A DNA stretch of 64,000 nucleotides from Cydia pomonella (Eukaryota > Arthropoda > Insecta > Lepidoptera > Tortricidae), in assembly GCF_033807575.1 (NCBI RefSeq), contig NC_084716.1, positions 6,200,001 through 6,264,000 on the forward strand, in the 5' to 3' direction. The notes under the pieces are model-generated. The model made no database searches. It was not told the origin of the DNA and was given only the letters and a program-made list of their open reading frames with translations. Of this stretch, positions 33,001 to 44,026 are shown piece after piece. The position numbers were made by a program, and so were the translations under genes. How positions within the stretch are numbered: the stretch's first letter is position 1; every line of letters begins with the position of its first letter.

Positions 33001-33342
33001 CTCTCGACTGTTTCCTCCTCCAAAACGCAATCAATCTTTATGAAATTTTGGAAACTGCAAGAGAAAGAAATAATCTATGCCGCTATGTTTTGATTTTTTG
33101 GATATTTTTTGTCATATTTGTATACTGTGCCTTTTTTTACAACCAATTCAATTGAGCCGTTTTTGCGATTTTCGAGGGGCTGTATCTTTCTTCAAAATAA
33201 AATAATCCAAAAAAGCAAAACATAGCGGCACAGATATTGATGATATTGATCTTATTTGAAAAAATCACTGCTCTAGGTTAAAAATCCAGGGAGGAATCAG
33301 TCGAGAGCGTTTGTATGGGAAAATCGCAACTAGGAATTCCTC
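30086..33342. mobile_element. piggyBac-like element, TTAA target, 3257 bp
   Basis: Flanked by TTAA at 30082-30085 and 33343-33346. Inverted ends are GAGCAATTCCTAG and GAGGAATTCCTAG. Copy 1 of element E has a single TTAA at the matching place, giving an empty site. The right 500 bp resembles the small TTAA element at 34610-35103 (shared ATCGAGGTTTCGCTCTCGAC and GTTTGTATGG). No transposase frame was found inside, but a TA-flanked MITE lies at 30423-30556. Confidence 0.85.
30423..30556. repeat. TA-flanked MITE with CAGTCAAGTG ends
   Basis: Inverted ends CAGTCAAGTGCAAAAATATG with TA on both sides, typical of Tc1/mariner MITEs. Nested in the piggyBac-like element. Confidence 0.85.
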
Positions 33343-34564
33343 TTAATAAGTTGTCTGAATGGAACGGAATAGCTGCCGAAACGCCTGTCAAAGCAGAGGC
33401 GTTTTTTCTCGGAGCAAGAATGTTTTAAGTTTCCAAAGGCAATATTCGATATTGTTTTCATACAATTTAAATATACGATACACAAATAATCGTAAATAAC
33501 GATACTTAGGTAATAATAGTATAATATTTTATATTTACAATTGTTTCTGTCTTATAGTACATGCATAAAAAAAGGACTTGTTGTTTTTCTTATTTTTTCG
33601 CAACTGTATTAAAAAACGTCGTTCGCTACACGTGCGGAAATGACATTCTTCACTCGTCCCGAGTCTCGGCACTCGTGAAGTAATTTACATACTTTCCGCA
33701 CTAGCATCGAAATGTACTATTTCTATATGAAGCAAAAAGAGTTTCCGGAGAAAAATAAAACAATTTTAATTAGGTATATAATTGTATTGTTTGGAATATA
33801 CATACGTTCTTATAATAATATTATCACAATTAGATTATATTATAATATTGTACAAATTTAAAATGTATTGTTCGTAGTAACATGTCGCGGTAAGTTTAGT
33901 ATAGACATAAGTATTGTATAGGTACATGATAGAGAACCGTGGCACTTGATAGTAATAATAAAATAGTATATCTTTCCATTACTTATGTAAATCCACATTT
34001 TATAATCGTTCATAAGTAATGTCTTATTAGGAATTATGAATCTCTGTATTACTAAAATAAAATAATGAAATGTGGTCTATAAAAACCTTACTTATAATTA
34101 TTAAGGTGATAGTTTACATCGTGCACTTACGTGAGGGTCTACATAATTATGGTAACAATTATTTACATTAATCGCAAATATAAATTATTTTATATACATT
34201 CATTCTTTAAATCATAAATTAGTTAAGATAATTTTACGGTTTCACTCTCGTGTTTTTCTGACACTCGCGCGACATATAGGTACCTATACACACCTACCTA
34301 CCTACTGTACCTAATTATAGGTGTTCATGTAGGCTTTCCAAAACTCTAAAATTGCCTTAATGTTAGTATATCTCACGACAGTTCAAATTCGATCATAAAT
34401 TATTTATTTGCGTGAATAGGGTCAGATTACTCAGATTACAGTCGTTATGTATAAATGTTTCTCCTTATTCAAGCCTCCTTCCTCCGTATAAATTTATTTG
34501 AGTGTACAGTATTGGGTCACTTAAGTTGGCGCCATATTTAGGTACCTACACACTCGATGTCAAA

Positions 34565-35546
34565 AAACCGGCCAAGTGCGAGTCGGACCGTACATCATAC
34601 AATTTTTAAGAGGAAATACCAGCGGAGCCCCTTCTGAGATTTGAGAATTTAGGGAAATATCTTCGTCGCGCTGACGGGAGCGACTCCTAAAATTAGTGCG
34701 ATAAAGACAACTGCGGCTTAGGCGGAAAAACCTGCGTAAACATCTCAGAAATCGAGGTTTCGCTCTCGACATTTTCCTGCTCCGGAACTTAAACAATCGT
34801 AACAAAATTTTGGGAAAGGAATGAGAAATAAATTATCAGTGTATGACCGTTTTGATTTTTGCGTTTATTGTTGCTGATTTTGTATGCTCACGTCTGTTTA
34901 CGGCGCATTTAATTGGCCGTTTTTAGCGCTGTTTAAAGTAACCTAGTTCTTATAAAAACAATATCAAAAAAAGCAAAACGTACAGACACAGGTAGGTACG
35001 GGTAATATTGAACTCATTTAAAAAAATATTCATCTAGGGCCAATATCTTGAGAGAAAAATGTCGAGAACGTTTGTATGGAAAAATGACCTCTAATGTTTC
35101 CTCTTAACAATGTTTTTTTCTCAAGTCCGAGTTACGCTTGACTGTAGATATTTAATAGGTTCCCGTCGTCTATGGGTAAAAAGCTGTTTTGTGTATTTTT
35201 TTCATTAAAAATTTTGACCAAAAGGGACCAAAACTCCTAACATATTTAAATTATGCATACCTTAAAATTATGAAAATCTTTAGATTCTAACAATGAGACC
35301 TTTCTTTGATATTTAACACAATATAGTTAGCAGCACTTTTTTTTCACTTACACCCGAAAAGTGGCACCTATGTTTAAAATTCATTTATTTACGTTACATG
35401 TCAGACTTACATATGTAACCATATCTCAATTTAATTTATTTTTTAAATTGGTCCAGTAGTTTCGGAGTAAATAGGCTGAGGCTGTGACAGACAGACGCAC
35501 GAGTGATTCAACAAGGGTTCCGTTTGAGGCACGGAACCCTAAAAAT
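34565..35546 (+). repeat. Dispersed repeat B, copy 2, interrupted
   Basis: Starts AAAAACCGGCCAAGTGCGAG and ends GCACGGAACCCTAAAAA. A TTAA-flanked element (34610-35103) is inserted near its left end. Confidence 0.82.
34610..35103. mobile_element. TTAA-flanked piggyBac-like MITE, 494 bp
   Basis: TTAA at 34606-34609 and 35104-35107; inverted ends GAGGAAA. Related to the ends of 30086-33342. No coding capacity. Confidence 0.82.
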
Positions 35547-36359
35547 CACACATTATCATTACCAGAAGAATTAATTGGGCCCTCCAGAAGAACTAGAACA
35601 GGGATTTGCTGAACATTATTTTACAGACACAGACTTTACAGACTTTAATATCCTCGGGCCAAGAAGCCCAGACGCCGAAAATTTATTGGATAATTGGCTT
35701 TTTAAATGTGACGTGGAAATTAAGCACTGCATCTATTGCTTCAGTAAAGTAATGCTACCACTAAATATAGCCGGTCAAACAACTTTGTCGGTAGAAAATG
35801 GCGCGAAATTCAAATTTTCTATGGGACCACAACCCTTCGCGCCTGCATTTTTTAAATTTGACTCTTTTTTCTAGCGGAAATGGCTTGACAGACTATATCT
35901 TAGGATTACATCGTAGCACTCAGATGCTGGTCCATGTCTTATCTATTTTTTGTCATCACATTGCATTGTTAGTAATATTAACCAATACTCAGAACCTTAA
36001 TCGCGAGCGCAACACTATTGCTTTTTTAATTTTTAAATAAGTAGTTATTGAGAAGTATTGTTATTGATTCGTTTCTGTTTGCCCATAATTTCAGAATAGA
36101 GTTCGAGATGGTAGTCGTAAAATACCATAAGACGAGACGGCTACACAGAATTGCATGTGTTGGTAAAGGCTGGAAGATTTAGATTGGGTTGGAACGGTTT
36201 ACAAAGATTGGTTTCAGTTTATTTATAAATTACAGTAATTACATGATCCTTAACTAGATTTATAAAAATTCTGTATTCGTTAGAACCACCCGGCCTGGCG
36301 CGCGACGACGGCCATAGGCCCAATGGAATGTCGCTCATTGTCGCCAATGTCGCGTTAGT

Positions 36360-36628
36360 GGTTTTTTAGTGGATAAAAATTGTGCAGGATTCGGTGGTTT
36401 TCCAGGGTCCATTCAATGAAGACGTTTATTTATATATGTAGAAAAATATGTTTATTCTGAATATGGCTTTATATAACCTTAAATTTTAAATGTAACGAAC
36501 AAGGTGCGTATCGTGCCGTATATCGAGTCGAATGAATCCAGAAAGATGAGCGCGGAGAGGGGCGGTACAGGAATTGTCGCCGCAGTGCCGCTAGATGTCA
36601 CTAGTAGTACTAGATGCGCGAACATGCC
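36360..36628 (-). mobile_element. Probable BEL/Pao LTR
   Basis: Downstream of the pol stop, the minus strand has a purine-rich CAAGGCCGGGGG followed by a TGTTCGCGCATC start, then TATATAA and AATAAA signals. Near 36360-36330 it reaches ACATTGGCGACAATGAGCG, which resembles an LTR end plus a TGGCGAC-type primer-binding site. LTR ends are inferred; no second LTR was found. Confidence 0.45.
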
Positions 36629-36663
36629 CCCGGCCTTGGGAGCACCAACTCCCAAAGTAGTCA

Positions 36664-37887
36664 TCATCCGTCATGGTCTGCCGGCTCTGGTAGTAGCGGG
36701 CAGATCTTTGAAAAGCTGCGTCGAATTGTTCCTGTCGCCGTGAGGATGTCGGCGACACGGTTCACGCCATCGCTCCCAGGGTATAGGCGCGTGACTCGGC
36801 CTAGCCGCCATTTGAGAGGAGGCAGGTTATCGTCTTTGATTAAAACGAGACTGTTTAACGATATGTCGTCCTTCTTTGTCTTCCATTTGGTTCGTCGCTG
36901 GAGCTCTGCAACGTACTCCTTGGCCCAACGATGCCAGAAGTGTTAACGTAGGGCTTCGATCCTGGCGTAGCGAGACAGGCGGGAAGGCTGCACATCCGTC
37001 AGGTCCTCGCTCGCAGGGCAGGTCAACGGCCGACCAATTAGGAAATGGGCAGGCGTGAGCGGGGATAGATCAGTAGGATCTGTGGACATAGGTGACATGG
37101 GCCGGGAATTCAGGATGACTTCGGCCTGTGTCAAAACCGAGCTGAATTCCTGGTAAGTTAACCTAGCATTACCTACTACCCGTTTTAAATGAAATTTGCA
37201 CGCTTTTATTCCAGCCTCCCACAATCCGCCAAAATGGGGAGAATAAGGAGGAATGAAACTGAATTTAATGCCATCATTGGCAGCAAAATCGACTATTTCC
37301 TTCAAACTATTTTTTAGAAATGTGGGAAATTCTTTTTCGGCCCCAACAAAACATTTTCCATTATCCGAATAAATTATATGAGGCTTTCCTCGTCTACTAA
37401 TAAAACGTTTAAGCGCTAATATATAATCCTCAGTGGAGAGACTCGTAACAAGTTCCAAATGAACGGCTCGTGTGACCATACATATGAACAAACAAATATA
37501 CGATTTAATAAGCTGAGCTCCTCTCCCCTTTCGATTAAGTATGAAAATTGGCCCGCCGTAATCAACGGCTGTACGAATGAACGGGAAACCAGGCTCTAAA
37601 CGATCCAAAATAACATTACCCATGATAGGACTAAGTACTTTACCTTTCATTCGAATACAGGTAACGCATTCTCGTACTATTTTCCTTGCCAAATTTCGCG
37701 CACCTAAAGGCCACCAACATTCACGCAAAGTAGATAAGAGTAGCTGCGGTCCGGCATGTAGCAGCCGCTTGTGTTCATATTTAAATAACAACACCGTTAA
37801 CTTATGTTTACTGCACAATAACACGGGATGTTTTTTGTTGTAATCGAAACTTGTAGAATTACACAATCTACCACCGACTCTAATCAC
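36664..37887 (-). pseudogene. BEL/Pao retrotransposon pol, integrase end, broken
   Basis: C-terminal part of a BEL/Pao polyprotein. An open stretch of 314 codons (37887-36943) has the HHCC zinc site (H39, H44, C74, C77) and the integrase triad: D109 in AVDYGGP, D175 in YSDNGKCF, E224 in GGLWEAGIK. A TAA at about 36943 then interrupts it, and the same frame continues through WHRWAKEYVAELQRR, the KWRLGRVTR segment and IRRSFSKICP, to TGA at 36664. Only that one stop is seen, so the copy is fairly young. The 5' side (protease, RT, RNase H) is missing: sequence upstream of IRVGGRL is replaced by the 100-bp satellite. Confidence 0.92.
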
Positions 37888-37895
37888 TTTTACAA

Positions 37896-38826
37896 TGTCA
37901 TAAAAATCGTCATGGATGTCATTATATAGGTTTTAGGGAGTGCGGATTTCGAAAATTATGACTATTTTGGAATCCAAGATGGCGGCCATGCAATTTGTCA
38001 TAAAAGTCGTCATGGATGTCGTTTTATACGTTTTAGGGAGTGCGAATTTCGAAAATGATGACCATTTCGAAGTCCAAGATGGCGGCCATGCAATTTGTCA
38101 TAAAAGTCTTTATTGATGTCGTTTTATAGGTTTTAGGGAATACGGATTTCGAAAATCATGACTATTTTCGAATCCAAGGTGGAGGCCATGCAATTTGTCA
38201 TAAAAGTCGTCATAGATATCGTTTAATAGGTTTTAGGGAGTGCGGATTTCGAAAATGATGACCATTTTGAAATCAAAGGTGGCGGCCACACATTTTGTCG
38301 TAAAAGTCATCATGGAAGTCATTTTTTAGGTTTTAGGGAGTGCGGATTTCGAAAATCATGACTATTTTGGAATCCAAGATGGCGGCCTTGTTTTTTGTCA
38401 TAATAGTCGTCATGGATATCGTTTTATAGGTTTTAGGGAGTGCGGGTTTTGAAAATGATGACTATTTTGGAATTCCAAGATGACGGCCACGTACTATTTA
38501 ATAAAAGTCATCATGGATGTCGTTTTATAGGTTTTAGAGAGTGCGGATTTCGAAAAAGATGATCATTTTGGAATTCATGATGCCGGTACCGGACGTATAG
38601 GTTTTACGGAGTGCGGATTTCGAAAATCATGACTATTTTGGAATCCAAGATGACGACCATGCAATTTGTCATAAAAGTCGTCATGGATGTCGTTTTATAG
38701 GTTTTAGGGAGTGCGGATTTCGAAAGTCATGACTATTTTGGAATCCAAGATGGCGGCCATGCAACTTGTCATAAAAGTTGTCATGGATGTCGTTTTATAG
38801 GTTTTAGGGAATGTGGTTTTCAAAAA
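37896..38826 (+). repeat. 100-bp satellite, about nine units
   Basis: TGTCATAAAA starts at 37896, 37996, 38096, 38196, 38296 (TGTCG), 38396 and about 38497, and again at 38666 and 38766, with one shortened unit near 38570-38600. Each unit holds GGTTTTAGGGAGTGCGGATT, a TCGAAAATNATGA segment and CCAAGATGGCGGCCATG. Units differ by about 5-15%. Confidence 0.9.
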
Positions 38827-38831
38827 TGATG

Positions 38832-40247
38832 GACCTCAACCATGTGTATCGTAAAGAACTCGTCATGACATTTAAAATGAGCTTAAACTCGATAGCATTA
38901 TGGGAAGTCATCGATGAGTTCCATTGACAACTTCCGATTTCACTATCAGACCTTCGTCACCATGTGTATCGTAAAGAACTCTTCAAGACATTTTAAATGA
39001 GCCCAAACTCAATAGCATTACTAGTAGTTATCGATGAGTTCCATCAACACCTTCCGATTCCACCATCAGACCCTCGCCACCATGTGTATCGTAAAGAACT
39101 CGTCAAGACCTTTAAAATGAGCCCAAACTCGATAGCATTACTAGTAGTTATCGATGAGTTCCACTGACACCTTCCGATTCCACCATCAGACCCTCGGCAC
39201 CATGTGTATCGTAAAGAACTCGTCAAGATATTTAAAATGAGCCCAAACTCGATAGCATTACTAGTAGTTATCGATGAGTTCCATCAACACCTTCCGATTC
39301 CACCATCAGACCCTCGCCACCATGTGTATCGTAAAGAACTCGTCAAGACCTTTAAAATGAGCCCAAACTCGATAGCATTACTAGTAGTTATCGATGAGTT
39401 CCACTGACACCTTCCGATTCCACCATCAGACCCTCGCCACCATGTGTATCGTAAAGAACTCGTCAAGATATTTAAAATGAGCCCAAACTCGATAGCATTA
39501 CTAGTAGTTATCGATGAGTTCCATCAACACCTTCCGATTCCACCATCAGACCCTCGCCACCATGTGTATCGTAAAGAACTCGTCAAGACCTTTAAAATGA
39601 GCCCAAACTCGATAGCATTACTAGTAGTTATCGATGAGTTCCACTGACACCTTCCGATTCCACCATCAGACCCTCGCCACCATGTGTATCGTAAAGAACT
39701 CGTCAAGATATTTAAAATGAGCCCAAACTCGATAGCATTACTAGTAGTTATCGATGAGTTCCATCAACACCTTCCGATTCCACCATCAGACCCTCGCCAC
39801 CATGTGTATCGTAAAGAACTCGTCAAGACCTTTAAAATGAGCCCAAACTCGATAGCATTACTAGTAGTTATCGATGAGTTCCACTGACACCTTCCGATTC
39901 CACCATCAGACCCTCGCCACCATGTGTATCGTAAAGAACTCGTCAAGATATTTAAAATGAGCCCAAACTCGATAGCATTACTAGTAGTTATCGATGAGTT
40001 CCATCTACACCTTCCGATTCCACCATCAGACCCTCTCCCCCATGTGTATCGTAAAGAACTCGTCAAGACCTTTAAAATGAGCCCTAACTCGATAGCATTA
40101 TTAGTAGTTATCGATGAGTTCCATCGACACCTTCCGATTCCACCATCAGACCCTCTCCACCATGTGTATCGTAAAGAATTCGTCAAGACCTTTAAAATGA
40201 GCCCGAACTCGATAAAATTATTAGAAGCCATTGATGAGTTCCACTGA
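38832..40247 (+). repeat. 120-bp satellite with 240-bp higher-order period
   Basis: CATGTGTATCGTAAAGAACT begins at 38841 and then every 120 bp exactly to 40161; the last unit is cut at about 87 bp. From about 39081 two unit types alternate: GTCAAGACC with CCACTGACACC, and GTCAAGATA with CCATCAACACC. 120 bp is 40 codons, so frames stay open over one or two units on both strands, but each unit type carries a stop in one of them (TGA on plus, TGA on minus). Confidence 0.94.
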
Positions 40248-40439
40248 CACAGGAGATGTGCACAGACAGCTAACGATAAAGAAAGTGACTATAATAGGAG
40301 TAATAGGTACTAAACAAAAATATACCAAAATCAATGCAACGCCTTACCATATTAGGTAATTTACCTTAAGCTTTAGCATGTGTTTTGAAATCTACGTTGT
40401 GCGCTACTTGACTTAACGTACACTTTTGTTTGAATTAGC

Positions 40440-40820
40440 AATATTAGGTCGGCAAATTACAAAGCCTTTGACAAATACCGACTGCCGCCGCGCCGCGCCG
40501 CGCACTCGCACGTGCATGTAGGGAATGGAACCGCCGTGTTTCGCGTCGAGCGCTACGTTAATAGACCATATGCAGTTCACGTAAAAGTTAAAACAGCTTG
40601 TTCGTATTTAATCAGCGCTTGAAGGGGTAACCCTTTCCCGGGTTTTTAATATCGGTAAGCGCTAACCTGAATTAATTCAAATAAAAGGATTAGTTTCTTA
40701 ACCGGTAAGCCAATCAAAAGCTTACCGAAATGAAGCGGTTTTTGGAACACAGCTTTACAATAACCCGGGTTTTTGAACGGGTTAGGGTAAGCGGGTCCGG
40801 TCCCTGGTCCCATCTAGCCG
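40440..40820. repeat. Possible hAT-like element with GGGTAAGCG/AACCCGGG palindromes
   Basis: Contains CTTTCCCGGGTTTTTAATAT, CAATAACCCGGGTTTTTGAA and TTAGGGTAAGCGGGTCCGGT-CCCTG. The end GGTCCGGTCCCTGG resembles hAT termini. The left end is unclear. Confidence 0.4.
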
Positions 40821-41153
40821 TCACGTCACCGAGGGCTGGCGGAGCTGAAATCCTAAAACGCTGCAAATATGCTGGTCTCTAAAACAACCACATATTTGCG
40901 GCATGGTAGAGGGCCGTGGAGTCTCAACGCGCATAACCTCTTCCAGGGCCTAAATAGTCCTTGAGACGACGAGTGACCCTAGGGCTGGCTCATTCCTATG
41001 CCAATGAATTCGTATCCCCATTCAGCTTGGGAATGTACCCAGCCTTAAGCGCCCCCTCCCGCAGGAGATAATTTTTATTTACTTATGATTTATAATTCTT
41101 CGTGTTGTAATACTTTATTTACAATAATGGATATATACAGATGATTACTCTAA

Positions 41154-41219
41154 CTAGCTTATATGTAAAATAGGCCCTTGAGGCATTGTACCAAAGATGC
41201 TGGCGGCATTTCCTCGTTG
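41154..41219 (-). pseudogene. LINE 'RGNAAS' domain fragment 4
   Basis: Minus strand reads QRGNAASIFGTMPQGPILHI, S, stop. Its 3' flank also resembles that of fragment 2 (15060-15180), so the two are the same LINE subfamily. Confidence 0.65.
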
Positions 41220-41547
41220 ATTTATAATTAATTTTAATGTAGTTATTTTGTATAGTTTAGAAATGTAGAAACTATTGAGTTGTTAAAAATATACGTTCCA
41301 ACGAAATTCTAGTCCTATAAAACATCTCACATTAGAAGTACATATAACGGATAAAGAGACCGCGAATGCTCGGTATAAAGGAATATTTTAATGATATTTT
41401 GTTTGTTACATGATCCGTAAATCCGTATATCAAAATACTAGGCTCAAGTGGGTTAGGTTTGGGTATGACCGGGTTTTTATATATTCTACTCTTTGGTAAA
41501 CGTAACACGTATACCTACCCCCTGTCTGAAATAATAAGAGCTAGTCT

Positions 41548-42237
41548 TTTTAGGGTTCCGTAGCCAAATGGCATAAAACGGAACCCTTATAGTTTCGCCA
41601 TGTCCGTCTGTCTGTCTGTCTGTCTGTCTGTCCGAGGCTTTGTTCCGTGGTGGTTAGTGCTAGAAAGCTGAAATTTGGCATGGATATATAAATCAATAAA
41701 GCCGACAAAGTCGTACAATAAAATCTATAAAATTATTTTTTTTTAGGGTACCTCCCCTACACGTAAAGTGGGGGTGAATTTTTTTTTTTTGCTTCAACCC
41801 TAGAGTGCGGGGTATCGTTGGAAAGGTCTTTCAAAACTAATAGGGGTTTTCAAGAAACATTTTTTGATAAAGTGAATATATTCGGAGATAATCGCTCCGA
41901 AAGAAAAAAAAAATGTGTCCCCCCCCCTCTAACTTTTGAACCATAGGTCCAAAAAATATGAAAAAAATCGTGGAAGTAGAGCTTAAGAAAGACATTAAAT
42001 GAAAACTATAGCGGACATGATCAGTTTAGCTGTTTTTGAGTTATCGCAAAAAGTTTTCCCTTCATAGTAAAAAGACTTACTTTAATTAGGTACTGATTAT
42101 GCAAATTTGCCTATTTGTTAAACTCGGGTGAAAGGTACCATTTACTACACTTTAAGCTCCAGTTTAGCTTATTGTGACGGAAGAGTAACTACGGAACCCT
42201 ACACTGAGCGTGGCCCGACATGCTCTTGGCCGGTTAT
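41548..42237 (-). repeat. Dispersed repeat B, copy 3
   Basis: Reverse orientation: TTTTTAGGGTTCCGTAGCCA at the left, TGCTCTTGGCCGGTTATTTT at the right. Contains a (GTCT)n run at 41606-41632. Confidence 0.82.
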
Positions 42238-42267
42238 TTTCTTTGTAATGTAAGACCCACTCACCCC

Positions 42268-42385
42268 ACACCACTAGCGTCTCCCGAGCGTCGGTGTCTA
42301 GTCAACTCTATGGCTGCTGCTCGACGCAACGTTGACGCCATGTTCCACCAGCTCCGACTAGACGCCGACGCTCAAAGCGCTTAGG
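42268..42385. repeat. MITE family H, copy 1
   Basis: CACTAGCGTCTCCCGAGCGT at the left, with CGTCTAGTC/GACTAGACGCCGACG inverted inside and GCAACGTTGACGCCATGTTC in the centre. Same family as 43288-44232. Confidence 0.65.
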
Positions 42386-42843
42386 GCCATCAAGAGGCTG
42401 ATGTTTGAAGTTGAAGTTATGATCAGACAGATTATGGTTATCCTTAACAAATCCAGATCAAATTCACAACCTGTTATTACAATCAGAATGCGCCTTCAAG
42501 TTAAGTATTCTGCGCGTAATCGACAAGACGGTAGGATAAGGGTTAGCTTATGGTAGAAAATAACAACAGAAAGCCGTCTAAGCAACTCGTTATATTGAGT
42601 GCCCTTCTCTAATGAGTGTACCTGTTATATTTAGTGCAATAGTGACTGCATAAGTGCATAGTCACCGGTATAGTCCTCTTGCATACAACGGACCAAAGGA
42701 ACATTACAAATTTGTAAAGTCTTTTACAATATAATAACAATAGTAGTATCGGTGACATAATTAAGTCAGGTTTTAGTATAAAATCTTGAAACTTTAAATA
42801 TATGTTTAACATATTTATTATTATATATTTATTATTTATTTAT

Positions 42844-43029
42844 GTATTTGTGTGATGAGCATGGATATTTGTTCCTGAGTCATGGGTGTTTTCTATGTAT
42901 TTAAGTATTTATATATTATATATATCGTTGTCTAAGTACCCTCAACACAAGCCTTATTGAGCTTACTGTGGGACTTGTTGTCAATTTGTGTAATAATGTC
43001 CTATAATATATATATATATATATATATTT
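42844..43029 (+). repeat. tRNA-derived SINE S, copy 1 (head missing)
   Basis: Body TGATGAGCATGGATATTTGT, CCTGAGTCATGGGTGTTTTC, ACCCTCAACACAAGCCTTAT, ending in a (TA)n tract at 43005-43027. Confidence 0.8.
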
Positions 43030-43146
43030 ATGTACTGCCAAGAACACGCTAGGTGTATTCATCGTTCATTTAAGGGCGCCCGCTAGCTGGCGTGGGTGCC
43101 ATTGTAGGTACTTAAGTTAATATCCGTCGCACCGCACGCGTCCGCA

Positions 43147-43284
43147 CCAGGGCTACAACCGCGAAAATCAAAGTTCGTCAATTGCGGGCATTTTTCTCTG
43201 TCACTCTAATTACGTCTTAGTGAGAGTAAAAGAGAAAGATCCCCGCAATTTGCGAATTTCGATTTTTACGGTAGGCCCCCAGGC
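43147..43284. repeat. Palindromic MITE, family G copy 2
   Basis: Imperfect palindrome with CGTCAATTGCGGGCATTTTT on one arm and CCCGCAATTTGCGAATTTCG on the other. Confidence 0.75.
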
Positions 43285-43574
43285 CACCCACACTAGCGTA
43301 TTTTGAGTGTCGGGGCGTCTAGTCAGCGCGCAATGGAAAATGGCGTCGCTGCGCAGTAGCGCCAACGTTGCGTCGATCAGCAGCCATAGAGTTGACTCGA
43401 CGCTAGCTAGGGCTGCCAGATCGTATAATTCGATCTAATTTCGTATAATCTGGCTAATTGCATACGAAAAAATACGAATGGTTATTTCGCCTTTTTATTT
43501 CAGCACGGGATTAACAGAGACGGATGGCCAACTTCATAATATGACACGGTGACGGTTTGAGTGGTTTTTGTCGC

Positions 43575-43686
43575 AGGGCCTACTGCGATTACCGCGAACC
43601 ACGTTCGACGTGTTGCTTCTGTGTCGCACTTGTAAATTCGTACGTGTGACATCCCTGTCATCGAACGTGGTTCGCAGTAGGCCCTC
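43575..43686. repeat. Palindromic MITE, nested
   Basis: Ends AGGGCCTACTGCG and its complement, with CGAACCACGTTCGA and TCGAACGTGGTTCG on the two arms. Confidence 0.8.
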
Positions 43687-43744
43687 TGACCATTTTATCG
43701 GTTTGGTGTTCCATATTTGTTGGTGTTTGTTAATCTGTGAGATG

Positions 43745-44026
43745 TACATAAATAAATAAATAAATAAATATTATAGGACATTATTACATAAATTGACTAA
43801 GTCCCACAGTAAGCTCAATAAGGCTTGTGTTGAGGGTACTTAGACAACGATATATATAATATATAAATATTGATAAATACTTAAATACATAGAAAACACC
43901 CATGACTCAGGACCAAATATCCATGCTATTCACACGAATAAATGCCCTTACCAGGATTTGAACCCGGGAGCATCGGCTTCATAGGCAGGGTCACTACCCA
44001 CGAGGCCAGACCGGTCGTCAAATATT
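43745..44026 (-). repeat. tRNA-derived SINE S, copy 2 (full length)
   Basis: Minus strand begins GACCGGTCTGGCCTCGTGGG (A box), then GGGTTCAAATCC (B box), the SINE S body and an AAATA tail with (AAAT)n at the plus-strand left end. Confidence 0.88.

Larger units (their letters stand above)
29568..33721. mobile_element. TIR element E, copy 2, split by a piggyBac-like insertion
   Basis: Ends are AATAGTACATTACGATACAA and the complement of AATAGTACATTTCGATGCTA. The body matches copy 1 on both sides of the insertion at 30086-33342. The left module (29568-29803) is in the opposite orientation to that of copy 1. Confidence 0.82.

Noticed and set aside
35575..35874. 99-aa plus-strand frame starting at 35575
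   Set aside because: No recognisable domain, splice sites or repeats; composition is not convincing.
36504..36946. Plus-strand frames of 79 and 110 aa
   Set aside because: Antisense shadows of the BEL/Pao pol end and LTR.
39204..40247. Repeated 67-155 aa frames with MYRKELVKTFKMSPNS-like sequence
   Set aside because: Both strands carry stops in alternate units and no start, splice or conserved domain supports coding.
37896..40247. CRISPR-like array
   Set aside because: Units are contiguous tandem repeats without unique spacers, in eukaryotic DNA.
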